Shown: positions 7,603 to 15,922, numbered from the stretch's first letter. The stretch is DNA of 19,639 bases from Candidatus Thalassarchaeaceae archaeon (GCA_030747885.1 JASLJW010000006.1:1-19639), one strand, 5' to 3'. The notes: generated by a model not told the origin, from the sequence alone. Program-made: numbers and translations.

Positions 7603-8634
7603 ATGGAGCCAAGGAAGATGCGATGGCATCATCTTCCGATGGTATTGATTCTAATTACTGCAGCCGTGATTGCAGTTGGTGGAACGATTCGAATCTACGA
7701 CGCAGGAGAATCTTGCCCTGATTGGCCATTATGCTTCGGGACATTCGGTTTTGATGTTTCAGCAGAGGAACAAGCGGCATGGTGGGCAGAAAATCCAGAA
7801 GAAATTGACTCGCGGGGAGAAAATCACCGTTATACAACATTCCAGATTTTCACTGAATGGTTTCATCGACTTCTAGCAGGATCTATATTAGGGCCTCTAG
7901 TAATACTACAATTTCTCATTGTGAGGAAACAAAATCTCTCTTTATCTGTTGAATCTCAAAGATTGGCAACTCTCTCGTTAGTATTGGTAATTTGGCAGGG
8001 ATTCATTGGATATGTAACTGTGAAATGGGATAATGAACATTGGTCAGTAGGTCTACACCTAATTTCTGCATTAATATTCACCCTTTCACTAATCGCCCTC
8101 CATATATCTTGGAGAAGAGATCTTGGAGAAAATATGCAAATCAGAACCGTGAACAAAACAATGAATCGATTATCTATAGCGACTGTTGGTTCATTGGTTG
8201 TTCTTTTGGTTGGAACATTCGTTTCCACTACTGAAGGAGCTAACCAAGCATGTGGAGTTTCAGGAATCCCCTACTCATGGCCTCTTTGTTCTGGTACTCT
8301 AGGACTCATCATCCAAGATATTTTCATTCAATCTCAAGCCATCCATCGTTGGCTTGTAATAATCGTCCTTTCCATCCTCATATGGTTATGGTGGACTCGA
8401 TTTGATTGGGCTCCAGATGAGCGAATCCGAAAACTATCAAACATCGCAACATGTACATTCGTTGGAAACATGGCTCTAGGTGCTGCATATGTAATTTCAT
8501 GGACCAATGAATCCGGATTTATTGAATGGTTATCTGTCCTTCATCTATTATTGGCCTCACTAACCGTGCTTATCTTCTCCTCTTCTTTGATACTAATCTA
8601 CATACACGGGATTCGCAAAAACGAGGAAGAATGA
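7603..8634 (+). CDS. ctaA: Heme A synthase (CtaA/COX15 family)
   Basis: This 343-residue integral membrane enzyme oxidises the C8 methyl of heme O to the formyl group of heme A for aa3-type terminal oxidases. It has eight predicted helices in two four-helix halves. The four family histidines are His88 (EWFHRL, with Glu85 three before it), His152 (GLHLISA), His248 (AIHRW) and His314 (LHLLLA). Each half carries an extracellular Cys pair: C38/C44 (SCPDWPLC) and C217/C229 (ACG...WPLC), as in Bacillus CtaA. The first loop is longer than in Bacillus: 44 rather than about 18 residues separate the second Cys from the His, with an acidic Trp-rich insertion. The ATG has no leader room, and a TATA-like box lies 22-29 bases ahead. 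The ctaB gene follows on the same strand. Confidence 0.92.
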   Translation: MEPRKMRWHHLPMVLILITAAVIAVGGTIRIYDAGESCPDWPLCFGTFGFDVSAEEQAAWWAENPEEIDSRGENHRYTTFQIFTEWFHRLLAGSILGPLVILQFLIVRKQNLSLSVESQRLATLSLVLVIWQGFIGYVTVKWDNEHWSVGLHLISALIFTLSLIALHISWRRDLGENMQIRTVNKTMNRLSIATVGSLVVLLVGTFVSTTEGANQACGVSGIPYSWPLCSGTLGLIIQDIFIQSQAIHRWLVIIVLSILIWLWWTRFDWAPDERIRKLSNIATCTFVGNMALGAAYVISWTNESGFIEWLSVLHLLLASLTVLIFSSSLILIYIHGIRKNEEE

Positions 8635-8680
8635 TGGTTACTTGTATGACTCAACCCAATGGTTCAATGCTAGGTTTTGT

Positions 8681-8688
8681 AGGGGGGT
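8681..8688 (+). promoter_or_regulatory. G-rich Shine-Dalgarno deciding the ctaB start
   Basis: AGGGGGGT ends four bases before GTG 8693. It resembles GGAGGT with one mismatch. It favours GTG 8693 over the upstream TTG at 8642, whose extra 17 residues are not typical of the family. Confidence 0.45.
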
Positions 8689-8692
8689 CTTT

Positions 8693-9742
8693 GTGAGAGA
8701 GCCAGAAACTACCGGAATCAGAGCATATGTGGCCCTAATGAAGCCACGAGTGCTCATACTCCTACAAATCACTGCACTATGTGCTGTTCTAATCCATGAT
8801 GCCCTAGAATGGAGATTAACTGGAGAATGGGAACTGCTTCAAACTGGACAAATAATGTTCGTTGTAATCATTGGAGGTCTCCTTACTGCAGGTGGTGCTA
8901 ATTCAATCAACATGTGGTACGATAGTGATATCGATCCGGAAATGAGCAGAACGGATAGACGGCCTGTTCCATCGGGAGCAGTTAGTCCCGAAAATGCACT
9001 TTGGTTTGGAATTTCAATCTCAATACTTGGCGTGGCTTGGTTCATGGCAATGACCAATCCAGTTGCCGCATTTTGGTCTGGTTTTAGTGTTCTTTTCTAT
9101 GTTCTAATCTATACAATGTGGTTGAAACGGACATCAACACAAAACATCGTGATCGGGGGAATTGCTGGAGCAACTCCACCAATAATCGGCTGGGCTGCCG
9201 CAATTCCATCTAGCGAATTGAGTATTTCCAATCCATTTTTCCTTGGAGGGCAGCCACTTCCATGGTTAATGTTCGCGTTGATCTTCCTTTGGACTCCACC
9301 TCATTTCTGGGCTCTGGCCCTATTCAGATCATCTGAATACGAGAAGGTAGGAGTCCCCATGATGCCTTGGGTAAAGGGGGCAGACAGGACCCTATTGGAA
9401 ATGAAAATTTACGGATTGTTACTAATTGCAATCTCTGCGGTTCCATGGATGGATACCAATGCTGTTGGAACCGAAGGTGCAGTAGCATGGACTGCTATTG
9501 CCATGATTCTAGGAGTGTGGTATTTCCGAACATTGCTAATGATTGATGTAAACGAAAATCTTGATGAAAAGGGACGTATACCATCTGCATTCAATTCTTT
9601 TCGAATATCTCTTTACTATCTGGCTTTGATGTTCATTGGACTGGTAATCTGTGCTCTAAACACTATTGCATCCATTGTCTACCTTGTAATTTTGGTTATG
9701 ATGATAATCAGAAACGAGGTCAAAACCAATCAAGATGCTTAG
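8693..9742 (+). CDS. ctaB: Heme O synthase (protoheme IX farnesyltransferase)
   Basis: This UbiA-family membrane prenyltransferase adds farnesyl to heme B to give heme O, the substrate of the CtaA protein encoded just upstream. From GTG 8693 it has 349 residues and about nine transmembrane helices. The first Asp-rich motif is intact: N73, D77, D79, D81, M84 and R86-T87 (NMWYDSDIDPEMSRT), followed by RRPVPSG. The family signature FLWTPPHFWALAL is at 198-210, and VPMMPW, typical of heme O synthases, is at 221-226. The N-terminal RAYVALMKPRVL block begins ten residues from the chosen start, which is supported by a G-rich Shine-Dalgarno. The frame extends upstream to TTG 8642, but that extension lacks family similarity. 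The 58-base gap from ctaA suggests an operon. Confidence 0.94.
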   Translation: MREPETTGIRAYVALMKPRVLILLQITALCAVLIHDALEWRLTGEWELLQTGQIMFVVIIGGLLTAGGANSINMWYDSDIDPEMSRTDRRPVPSGAVSPENALWFGISISILGVAWFMAMTNPVAAFWSGFSVLFYVLIYTMWLKRTSTQNIVIGGIAGATPPIIGWAAAIPSSELSISNPFFLGGQPLPWLMFALIFLWTPPHFWALALFRSSEYEKVGVPMMPWVKGADRTLLEMKIYGLLLIAISAVPWMDTNAVGTEGAVAWTAIAMILGVWYFRTLLMIDVNENLDEKGRIPSAFNSFRISLYYLALMFIGLVICALNTIASIVYLVILVMMIIRNEVKTNQDA

Positions 9743-9751
9743 AGCGGGGCA

Positions 9752-9759
9752 TTGATACG
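9752..9759 (+). promoter_or_regulatory. TATA-like box before the isopropylmalate-synthase-family gene
   Basis: TTGATACG lies 39-46 bases before GTG 9798. It would place the transcription start near 9780 and leave a leader of about 18 bases containing GGAG (9786-9789), eight bases before the GTG. Support is positional and weak. Confidence 0.3.
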
Positions 9760-9767
9760 AGAGTCAT

Positions 9768-9793
9768 GCCTCTCTTGTTCATCGGGGAGAGGC
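9768..9793 (+). promoter_or_regulatory. Inverted repeat overlapping the presumed transcription start
   Basis: GCCTCTC (9768-9774) and GAGAGGC (9787-9793) form a perfect 7-base dyad with a 12-base spacer. It lies between the TATA-like box and the start codon, where archaeal repressors often bind. If transcribed, it could instead fold into a hairpin that hides the GGAG ribosome site. A second copy of GAGAG at 9759-9763 could pair with the same CTCTC. Confidence 0.35.
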
Positions 9794-9797
9794 TGTC

Positions 9798-11054
9798 GTG
9801 GACGAGAAGGACCTGATTTACGATTGGAACCTCATCCAAGATGACTTCGTAAGAGATGAAACGGCCCATCCTCACCCAATTTGGTTTGATGATGAAACTC
9901 TTCGAGATGGTCTTCAAAGTCCATCTGCTCGAAATCCCCGTATAGATGAGAAGATCGAATTGCTTGATCACATGGAAACTCTCGGTATTCAGAAGGTGGA
10001 TCTAGGACTCCCGGGTGCTGGTCCATTCCATGTAGACCATATTGATGCCATGCTGAGTCATATCAGAAAAAACGACTATGATATCAGGCCAGGATGTGCT
10101 GTCCGAACTGTTGTAAGCGATATTGAACCAATGGTTGATCTGCAAGCAAAGCACGAAATGCAAATCCAAGCTAGTGCCTTCCTTGGTACGAGTCCGATTC
10201 GCCAGTACACTGAAAATTGGACTATGGAAAAAATTGTATCAACAGCAGAAAAAGCAATTTCATTTGCTGTAGACAACGATATCCCAGTCATGTTCGTAAC
10301 CGAGGATACTACTAGATCGAAGCCTGAAGATATCAAAGAGGTCTATACTCGAGCATTGGAACTCGGAGCAGATCGGCTTTGTGTGTGCGATACATGTGGA
10401 CACGTCACACCCAACGGAGTAGAACAATTACTTCGATTTGTGCAAGATGAAGTAATTCCAGATGCTGGATTCAAACGAAGAGATATCGAAGTAAACTGGC
10501 ATGGACATCAAGATAGAGGACTTGGAGTTGCAAACAATATTGCTGCATACTATGCGGGTGCTGATGTAATTCATGGTACAGCCCTAGGAGTTGGAGAAAG
10601 AGCAGGAAATGCTCCTATCGATCAAACTCTAGTGAACCTGAAATTAATGGGCGCCATCGATAACGATCTTACTTCGCTAAGTGAATATATGAGAAAAGCG
10701 AATGAATATGTCGAAGTTGCTCTACCTAGAAACTATCCTGTTTTTGGCCAAGATGCTTTTGAAACTGGAACTGGCGTTCATGCTAGTGCCGTGGTTAAAG
10801 CGATGAAAAAGGGAGATGATTGGTTAGCAGATCGGATTTACAGCGGAGTGCCTGCACAAGATTTCGGCCTAGAACAGATCATTAGAATTGGACACATGTC
10901 TGGGCGTTCAAACATTGTATATTGGCTTGAAAAAAATGGATACCAAGCCGACGAAAATCTAGTAGCACATCTATTCGAAGTGGCAAAGTCACAAAGGCGT
11001 TTGATGACTGATGAAGAAGTCAAAAATGTGGTTGAGGGTTTTCATTCTGCATAG
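9798..11054 (+). CDS. 2-isopropylmalate synthase / homocitrate synthase family enzyme
   Basis: The 418-residue product is a DRE-TIM metallolyase-type Claisen condensation enzyme: acetyl-CoA plus a 2-oxoacid. Metal and catalytic residues are visible: D32 and R36-D37 in DDETLRDGLQ, the metal pair H235/H237 in NWHGHQDRG, TGVHAS with H328, and GTALGVGERAGNAP near 260-273. CDTCGHVTPNG and FVTEDTTRS are also typical. The motif reads DGLQ rather than the common LeuA DGEQ. The C-terminal leucine-binding regulatory domain of classical LeuA is absent, so feedback control by leucine is not expected. Proteins of this subgroup are usually annotated as 2-isopropylmalate synthase, but no leuC, leuD or leuB is nearby, so substrate (2-oxoisovalerate, 2-oxoglutarate, pyruvate or other) remains open. 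The GTG start is supported by GGAG eight bases upstream. Confidence 0.85.
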   Translation: MDEKDLIYDWNLIQDDFVRDETAHPHPIWFDDETLRDGLQSPSARNPRIDEKIELLDHMETLGIQKVDLGLPGAGPFHVDHIDAMLSHIRKNDYDIRPGCAVRTVVSDIEPMVDLQAKHEMQIQASAFLGTSPIRQYTENWTMEKIVSTAEKAISFAVDNDIPVMFVTEDTTRSKPEDIKEVYTRALELGADRLCVCDTCGHVTPNGVEQLLRFVQDEVIPDAGFKRRDIEVNWHGHQDRGLGVANNIAAYYAGADVIHGTALGVGERAGNAPIDQTLVNLKLMGAIDNDLTSLSEYMRKANEYVEVALPRNYPVFGQDAFETGTGVHASAVVKAMKKGDDWLADRIYSGVPAQDFGLEQIIRIGHMSGRSNIVYWLEKNGYQADENLVAHLFEVAKSQRRLMTDEEVKNVVEGFHSA

Positions 11055-11090
11055 CAAACCACTATGACGCTTCGGAACCCATGACCATGT

Positions 11091-14000
11091 ATGCGCGGGG
11101 CAGTGTGCACACTTACTGCACTCATGTTGCTGTCACTAATGGCCCCATTTTCAACTTCGCAACCGGTGATGCCACAAACTGAAGAAGTCTTCCATACTTA
11201 TTCTGGAGCTGTACAAAGAGCATTCTTTCAAGTTGAAGCGTTTGAAAACTCTGTTTCAGAAGAACCACCAGAACAATGGTTGGTCCTATCTACATTAACA
11301 CCTGAAATTATTCAACCTTGGATTGATTCGAAAGTCGAAATAAAGGCAGCACCTTTCCTTGAAGGGGCTTGGATTTGGATATTTGAAGACTCAATCAATG
11401 CTCCTGAAATTCTCTCTGATTTAGAACTAGCTGGACTGATAGAAAGAAGTCTACCTGATAGATTACAAGAACATCAACCTAGGGCCGTACTCAATGATCC
11501 TGAAATTGGTTCACAATGGCACTTGATTAATTCTGGACAAGGAGGAGGGACCGTAGGCGAAGATGCAAATGTCACTGCTGCTTGGGATATTGCTAATGGT
11601 AGCGGAGTTACAATTTCAATAATTGACGATGGATTTGCCCACACTCATACTGATTTATCGTCCGGTTATCAAGCATCAGGTTCCTATGACTATTGCAATA
11701 ATGATGCAGACCCTACACCTTCTTCAGGAAATGGACATGGAACATCGGCTGCAGGAGTTGCTGGAGGACGGGGAAATAACAACTACGGAATTGCTGGAGT
11801 AGCATATGGAGCAGATATGAGTGGATCTCTGTTAATAGCATGTGGAAAAACCGATTCTATGGAGGCAAATGCTCTAAGTTTAGATGATCAAAATAATGAT
11901 ATTTACAGTAACTCATGGGGCCCCTTTGATGGTGATGCATATAGTTGGCTTTACTCTCTAACTGGGCCTGGGCCACTTACCGTTGCTGCCTTTGAATCTG
12001 ATTTCACAACAGGTCGAAATGGGTATGGGAATGTAATTACATGGGCTGGAGGAAATGGGCATGGTGATGTAGATAATTCAAATTATGATGGGTATGCAAA
12101 TGCTAGACAAACAATTTCAGTCGGTGCGATTACTAATGATGGAACTCAATCTTGGTACTCTGAACCAGGAGCAAATGTACTAGTCGTAGCTCATTCAAAT
12201 GGTGGTTCAAGGGGGATACACACAACAGATATTCCAGGTAGTGGAGGTTACAATAATTCTGGAGACATTAATCCTAGTTTTGGTGGTACTTCTTCTGCAA
12301 CCCCATTAGTCTCTGGAGTAGTCGCACTAATTCTTGAGGTTGATCCTACTCTTACTGCAAGAGATGTAATGGGGATTTTGGCACACTCTGCTAGGAAAAA
12401 TGATGCCAGTGATTCTTCGTGGAGTACAAATGGAGCAGGACATGATATTTCACACAAGTATGGATTTGGAGCTGTTGATGCGCATGCAGCTGTTACCTTA
12501 GCTGCAAATTGGACTAAATTACAAACTGAAACATCATTTGGAACATCGTGTTCTAGCCCAGGAACTTCTATCCCCGATAATGGAGCTCCAGTAACAGACA
12601 CCATTACTGTTAATCAAGATCTAAAAATTGAGCATGTGAATATTGTAGTCAATATCACTCACTCAGCAAGGGGAGACTTGGAAATCATTCTCACCTCTCC
12701 TGATGGAACCAATTCTATCCTAAGCGAGAAACATGGAGATGCAAGAAGTGATTACACTGCATGGTCATTTGGTTCAGAAAGACACCTTGATGAATATGCA
12801 TTAGGTGATTGGACATTATCAGTAGAAGATAAGGCAAATGGAGATACTGGGACTTTTGATGATTGGCATCTGGAATTCTATGGAGTAGACGAATACAGAG
12901 ACTCTGATGGCGATGGACTTACCGATGTAAATGAAACGAATATACATGGTACAAATCCTTCTATTGCAGATACAGATGGAGATGGACTGAACGATGGAGA
13001 TGAAATTCTGAATGAATCTACAGACCCAAATAACCCTGACTCTGATGGTGATGGATTAGATGATGGGACTGAAGTATTGGTTAATTTAACGAATCCAAAT
13101 CTGTCTGATACCGATGGCGACGGACTAACAGATGGAGAAGAAGTATTGATTCATGGGAGTGACCCTTTAGTGATTGATGTAGATGCAGATTCGGATTTAT
13201 ATTACTGGTTTGCAGATTGTGACGATAATGATCCCAACATAAATCCAGGAAGGCCAGAATTACTCAATGGCATCGATGATGACTGTGATTTACTCGTTGA
13301 TGAAGGGTTTGAATTTATGGATTCTGATGGAGATGGATTGACAGACCATGCAGAATATCATTCTCATTCAACTGACCCAAACAATGCCGACACAGATGCG
13401 GATGGTCTTTCCGATGGGGATGAGGTATTGGTTCATTCAACTAACCCATTGGTAGCTGATTTGGATGAAGATAGTGATGGATATTATTGGTTCCAAGATT
13501 GTGAGGATAGTAATGCCTCAATATACCCTAATGCCATTGAAATTCTTGACGGAATTGATCAAGACTGTGATACTGAAATCGATGAAACATTCCTTACCAT
13601 CGATTCCGACAATGATGGTCTGTATGATTACGATGAATTCCATGTTTATGGAACAGGAGTAAATAACAGCGACACAGATAATGATACCTTATCTGATGGA
13701 GATGAAGTTAACATTCATTCAACCGACCCACTAACTCCTGAAATAGACGCAGATTCTGATGGGGTTTTGTGGCTATTTGATTGTAATGACAACAATTCTA
13801 CAATTCATCCGGGCGCTACCGAACTATGGAATGGAATTGACGATGACTGTGATTCAATTGTTGATGAAAATGTAGATCGTCAAGCCGCTCTTACTCAACA
13901 TCCTAATTCAAATTTCTTTGAACATACAATTACCAATAATTCGATGTCTCTTTCGTGGAGCGGTGCCCCGGATGGAGTTGAATTGAATGAAACTTGGTAT

Positions 14001-14510
14001 AGAGATTCCCAGATTTTGAATGTGACTAGTTCAGAATTAAATGTTGCACAAATTGACTGTAATAATCCATTAGATGAATTTGAAGCAACTACATGTATCC
14101 AGGGAAGGATTACTGTAGTTTACATTCTCCTTCTAGAAGATGCAGAAGGAACAATCGAACTAAGTTGGGCCGTACGTTTGATTGCAGAATCACCGCCTGA
14201 ACCTGAGCCTGAGCCTGAACCTGAGCCTGAACCAATCGATGATGAACAAGAAAAAGAGGATGATTCCACCTCAGATTCAGGCAAAGAAGATTCCAATTCA
14301 TTGAACGAGCTACCCATTTCTAAAGAGGCAATACTCATTATTCTTGGAATTGTTATTGTTTTGTTAATTGTAATTTTAATGTCTAGAATCTCTAAACAAC
14401 AACAGGAAGTTAAAGCTTGGAGTCCCCCTCCAATTCATGAGAGGAGAAAGATATCAATGTATGATAATCAATTACCAGATGCTCCCAATTTCAACGACAG
14501 AAGGCGATGA
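11091..14510 (+). CDS. Cell-surface subtilisin/kexin-like protease with P domain, Ca-binding and MopE-like repeats
   Basis: The 1139-residue precursor starts with a signal peptide (1-23) and a propeptide-like region (about 30-130). The S8 catalytic domain (about 135-470) has Asp179 (SIIDDGF), His216 (GNGHGTSAAG), oxyanion Asn322 (AGGNGHG) and Ser401 (GGTSSATP). The IDDGF form and the following P domain (about 480-598, ending DWHLEFYG) resemble kexin/furin proprotein convertases. Residues 604-930 hold repeats of DSDGDGLTD type (thrombospondin type 3, calcium-binding) and three DC(D/E/N)D...GID(D/Q)DCD...DE motifs like the metal-binding motif of MopE. A beta domain (about 931-1030), a Pro-Glu linker (1036-1048), an acidic stretch, one transmembrane helix (about 1079-1097) and a basic cytoplasmic tail follow. 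It is likely tethered outside the cell and digests or matures proteins. No clear Shine-Dalgarno is seen. Confidence 0.92.
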   Translation: MRGAVCTLTALMLLSLMAPFSTSQPVMPQTEEVFHTYSGAVQRAFFQVEAFENSVSEEPPEQWLVLSTLTPEIIQPWIDSKVEIKAAPFLEGAWIWIFEDSINAPEILSDLELAGLIERSLPDRLQEHQPRAVLNDPEIGSQWHLINSGQGGGTVGEDANVTAAWDIANGSGVTISIIDDGFAHTHTDLSSGYQASGSYDYCNNDADPTPSSGNGHGTSAAGVAGGRGNNNYGIAGVAYGADMSGSLLIACGKTDSMEANALSLDDQNNDIYSNSWGPFDGDAYSWLYSLTGPGPLTVAAFESDFTTGRNGYGNVITWAGGNGHGDVDNSNYDGYANARQTISVGAITNDGTQSWYSEPGANVLVVAHSNGGSRGIHTTDIPGSGGYNNSGDINPSFGGTSSATPLVSGVVALILEVDPTLTARDVMGILAHSARKNDASDSSWSTNGAGHDISHKYGFGAVDAHAAVTLAANWTKLQTETSFGTSCSSPGTSIPDNGAPVTDTITVNQDLKIEHVNIVVNITHSARGDLEIILTSPDGTNSILSEKHGDARSDYTAWSFGSERHLDEYALGDWTLSVEDKANGDTGTFDDWHLEFYGVDEYRDSDGDGLTDVNETNIHGTNPSIADTDGDGLNDGDEILNESTDPNNPDSDGDGLDDGTEVLVNLTNPNLSDTDGDGLTDGEEVLIHGSDPLVIDVDADSDLYYWFADCDDNDPNINPGRPELLNGIDDDCDLLVDEGFEFMDSDGDGLTDHAEYHSHSTDPNNADTDADGLSDGDEVLVHSTNPLVADLDEDSDGYYWFQDCEDSNASIYPNAIEILDGIDQDCDTEIDETFLTIDSDNDGLYDYDEFHVYGTGVNNSDTDNDTLSDGDEVNIHSTDPLTPEIDADSDGVLWLFDCNDNNSTIHPGATELWNGIDDDCDSIVDENVDRQAALTQHPNSNFFEHTITNNSMSLSWSGAPDGVELNETWYRDSQILNVTSSELNVAQIDCNNPLDEFEATTCIQGRITVVYILLLEDAEGTIELSWAVRLIAESPPEPEPEPEPEPEPIDDEQEKEDDSTSDSGKEDSNSLNELPISKEAILIILGIVIVLLIVILMSRISKQQQEVKAWSPPPIHERRKISMYDNQLPDAPNFNDRRR
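12900..13880 (+). repeat. Three composite TSP3 / MopE-like modules
   Basis: In-frame repeat block of the protease gene. Module A (12900-13319) has four TSP3-type units and one MopE-like unit. Modules B (13320-13601, 94 codons) and C (13602-13880, 93 codons) each have two TSP3 units followed by one MopE-like unit. Each module opens with D-S-D-x-D-G-L. The modules are diverged in DNA sequence, so they are old duplications rather than recent tandem copies. Confidence 0.85.
14196..14231 (+). repeat. Hexanucleotide tandem repeat encoding Pro-Glu
   Basis: Six consecutive CCTGAR units (CCTGAA or CCTGAG) encode a (Pro-Glu)6 spacer just outside the membrane anchor of the protease. Such in-frame hexamers can change copy number by slippage without breaking the frame. 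Confidence 0.85.
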
Positions 14511-14518
14511 ATTTTCTA

Positions 14519-15895
14519 TCAAGATTCTGCAGCCTCTTCCTCTGCCGTAACAGATGAAGGCGAAGAATTTAGTTCGGCATGCCATCCACCATCGACATTT
14601 CCTGCAATCCATTCACCTTCTACCTGAATCTCATCTACCTCTGTCTCTTCTCTCCAAGGTGGGTCTCCATCAGTTCCTGAAGGAACTAGTTGGCGTTCAT
14701 CATTCAACATTGATTCAACCGCTCGAATTCCTCTATGAATTGGAAGAAGATGCCCTACAGGTGCTCCTGAATTGACATATGGGTTGGTTGCCGTACAAAT
14801 CAAGAGACCTCGACTGGGAGAAAGGACATTTGCAATTGCACCCGGGCGTTCAGGATCTGTAATTGTGGCTACAACCTCGCCCTCTTCTACAAAACGTCCA
14901 GCAGGGGAGCGCATGTCTAGCAATCCTCCTTGATCGCATCGAATCCATGTAGACCCATGGGCAAGCAATCGTGCACTTGGCCTAGATGGTTGACCAGGAA
15001 TCATTGAGAGAGAACGCATTACGTTAAGAATCCCGTAAAGAGCAACTTGAACTGCTCCAGCTTCAGATGTATTTGCACCGCCTCCCTCATACGTAGCATA
15101 TCCAATTCCCATCTCATTGGCTGAACGACGAAAAGAACCACGAGGGCCCAAGGAATCCAATATCACCTCGATACCAAAGCCACGTGCAACCACATTACTA
15201 GGTGCATCGGCTAAATCAGCTCGAATTTGAGGCAAGTTTGTCCTTCCACGTGCTGCAGTATGAAGGTCAATGACGTAATCAGATCCCAAAATCACATTCT
15301 GGAAAATACGATTCGCCACACGAGAAGTGGTATTCCCAGTTTCTGTACCTGGAGACTCACGATTCAAATCTCTGCCATCAGGGAAATAACGGCTCCTCAT
15401 ACGGTAACCAGGGAGATTGACTACAGGTACTATGCGAATTGTCCCCGCTAATGAATTCGGATCTAGTGGTCTATCAGGGCCGCAGAAAGAAGAACCCAAA
15501 AGGTGGGTTAACGCCATTGGACCCACTAACTCATCTCCATGAACTGCACCAAGTAACGTAAGGACTGGTCCAGGTTTGGCGCCATGAATAACAGTGACAC
15601 GAATAGGCCAAGGATCTCCCATTGAAGTCTCTAGAAGTGGGAAACGTATTGTCCTCATTTCTCCTGCCTTCGTTCGAGTTCTAGCGAAACGATGGGTTTT
15701 CGGCTTCTTCTTGGATCTCAAAGAACCTAGCGGGTTCTCCTTTTCTTCCAATGCCTTCTCTACCTTTGCACGACGGCTTCTTGGTAATTGGTTGGAGACT
15801 TTAGTGGATGGCTTCTTGGAAGCCGATTGCTTCTTCTTCCTAGTAGCCAAGATTGATTCTCCAATCAGAGGGGGTATTTGCTGGTCTTTGAACAC
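14519..15895 (-). CDS. Succinylglutamate desuccinylase/aspartoacylase family zinc deacylase
   Basis: The 458-residue product has the M14-like AstE/AspA fold. Zinc ligands are His119 and Glu122 (GAVHGDEL) and His212 (DLHTAARGR); DLNRESPG (176-183) and the catalytic Glu270 (YEGGGA) are also typical. A C-terminal beta-barrel-like domain follows (about 309-390). Family members remove acyl groups from N-acyl amino acids or related small molecules. Ahead of the catalytic core is an extension of about 80 residues rich in Lys/Arg (KKKQSASKKPS, RSKKKPKTHR), not usual in the family. It could bind nucleic acid or acidic surfaces, or the true start could be nearer residue 80 (AGEMRTIRF). The annotated start is GTG at 15895; no ATG lies upstream in frame within the intergenic gap. 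The stop is eight bases from that of the convergent protease gene. Substrate unknown. Confidence 0.85.
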   Translation of the reverse strand: MFKDQQIPPLIGESILATRKKKQSASKKPSTKVSNQLPRSRRAKVEKALEEKENPLGSLRSKKKPKTHRFARTRTKAGEMRTIRFPLLETSMGDPWPIRVTVIHGAKPGPVLTLLGAVHGDELVGPMALTHLLGSSFCGPDRPLDPNSLAGTIRIVPVVNLPGYRMRSRYFPDGRDLNRESPGTETGNTTSRVANRIFQNVILGSDYVIDLHTAARGRTNLPQIRADLADAPSNVVARGFGIEVILDSLGPRGSFRRSANEMGIGYATYEGGGANTSEAGAVQVALYGILNVMRSLSMIPGQPSRPSARLLAHGSTWIRCDQGGLLDMRSPAGRFVEEGEVVATITDPERPGAIANVLSPSRGLLICTATNPYVNSGAPVGHLLPIHRGIRAVESMLNDERQLVPSGTDGDPPWREETEVDEIQVEGEWIAGNVDGGWHAELNSSPSSVTAEEEAAES

Positions 15896-15922
15896 TGATG
15901 TAACTTCAACAAGTAATATCGG

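Noticed and set aside
8642..8692. TTG-initiated 17-residue N-terminal extension of CtaB
   Set aside because: The sequence is unlike CtaB N-termini and the G-rich site before GTG 8693 gives a better start.
12248..12604. 118-codon minus-strand frame inside the protease gene
   Set aside because: It lies wholly inside the S8 domain coding region and reads as a complement of it. It has no start signal or motif.
14110..14338. Two minus-strand frames across the Pro-Glu repeat
   Set aside because: They are low-complexity translations of the antisense of the CCTGAR repeat and have no start context.
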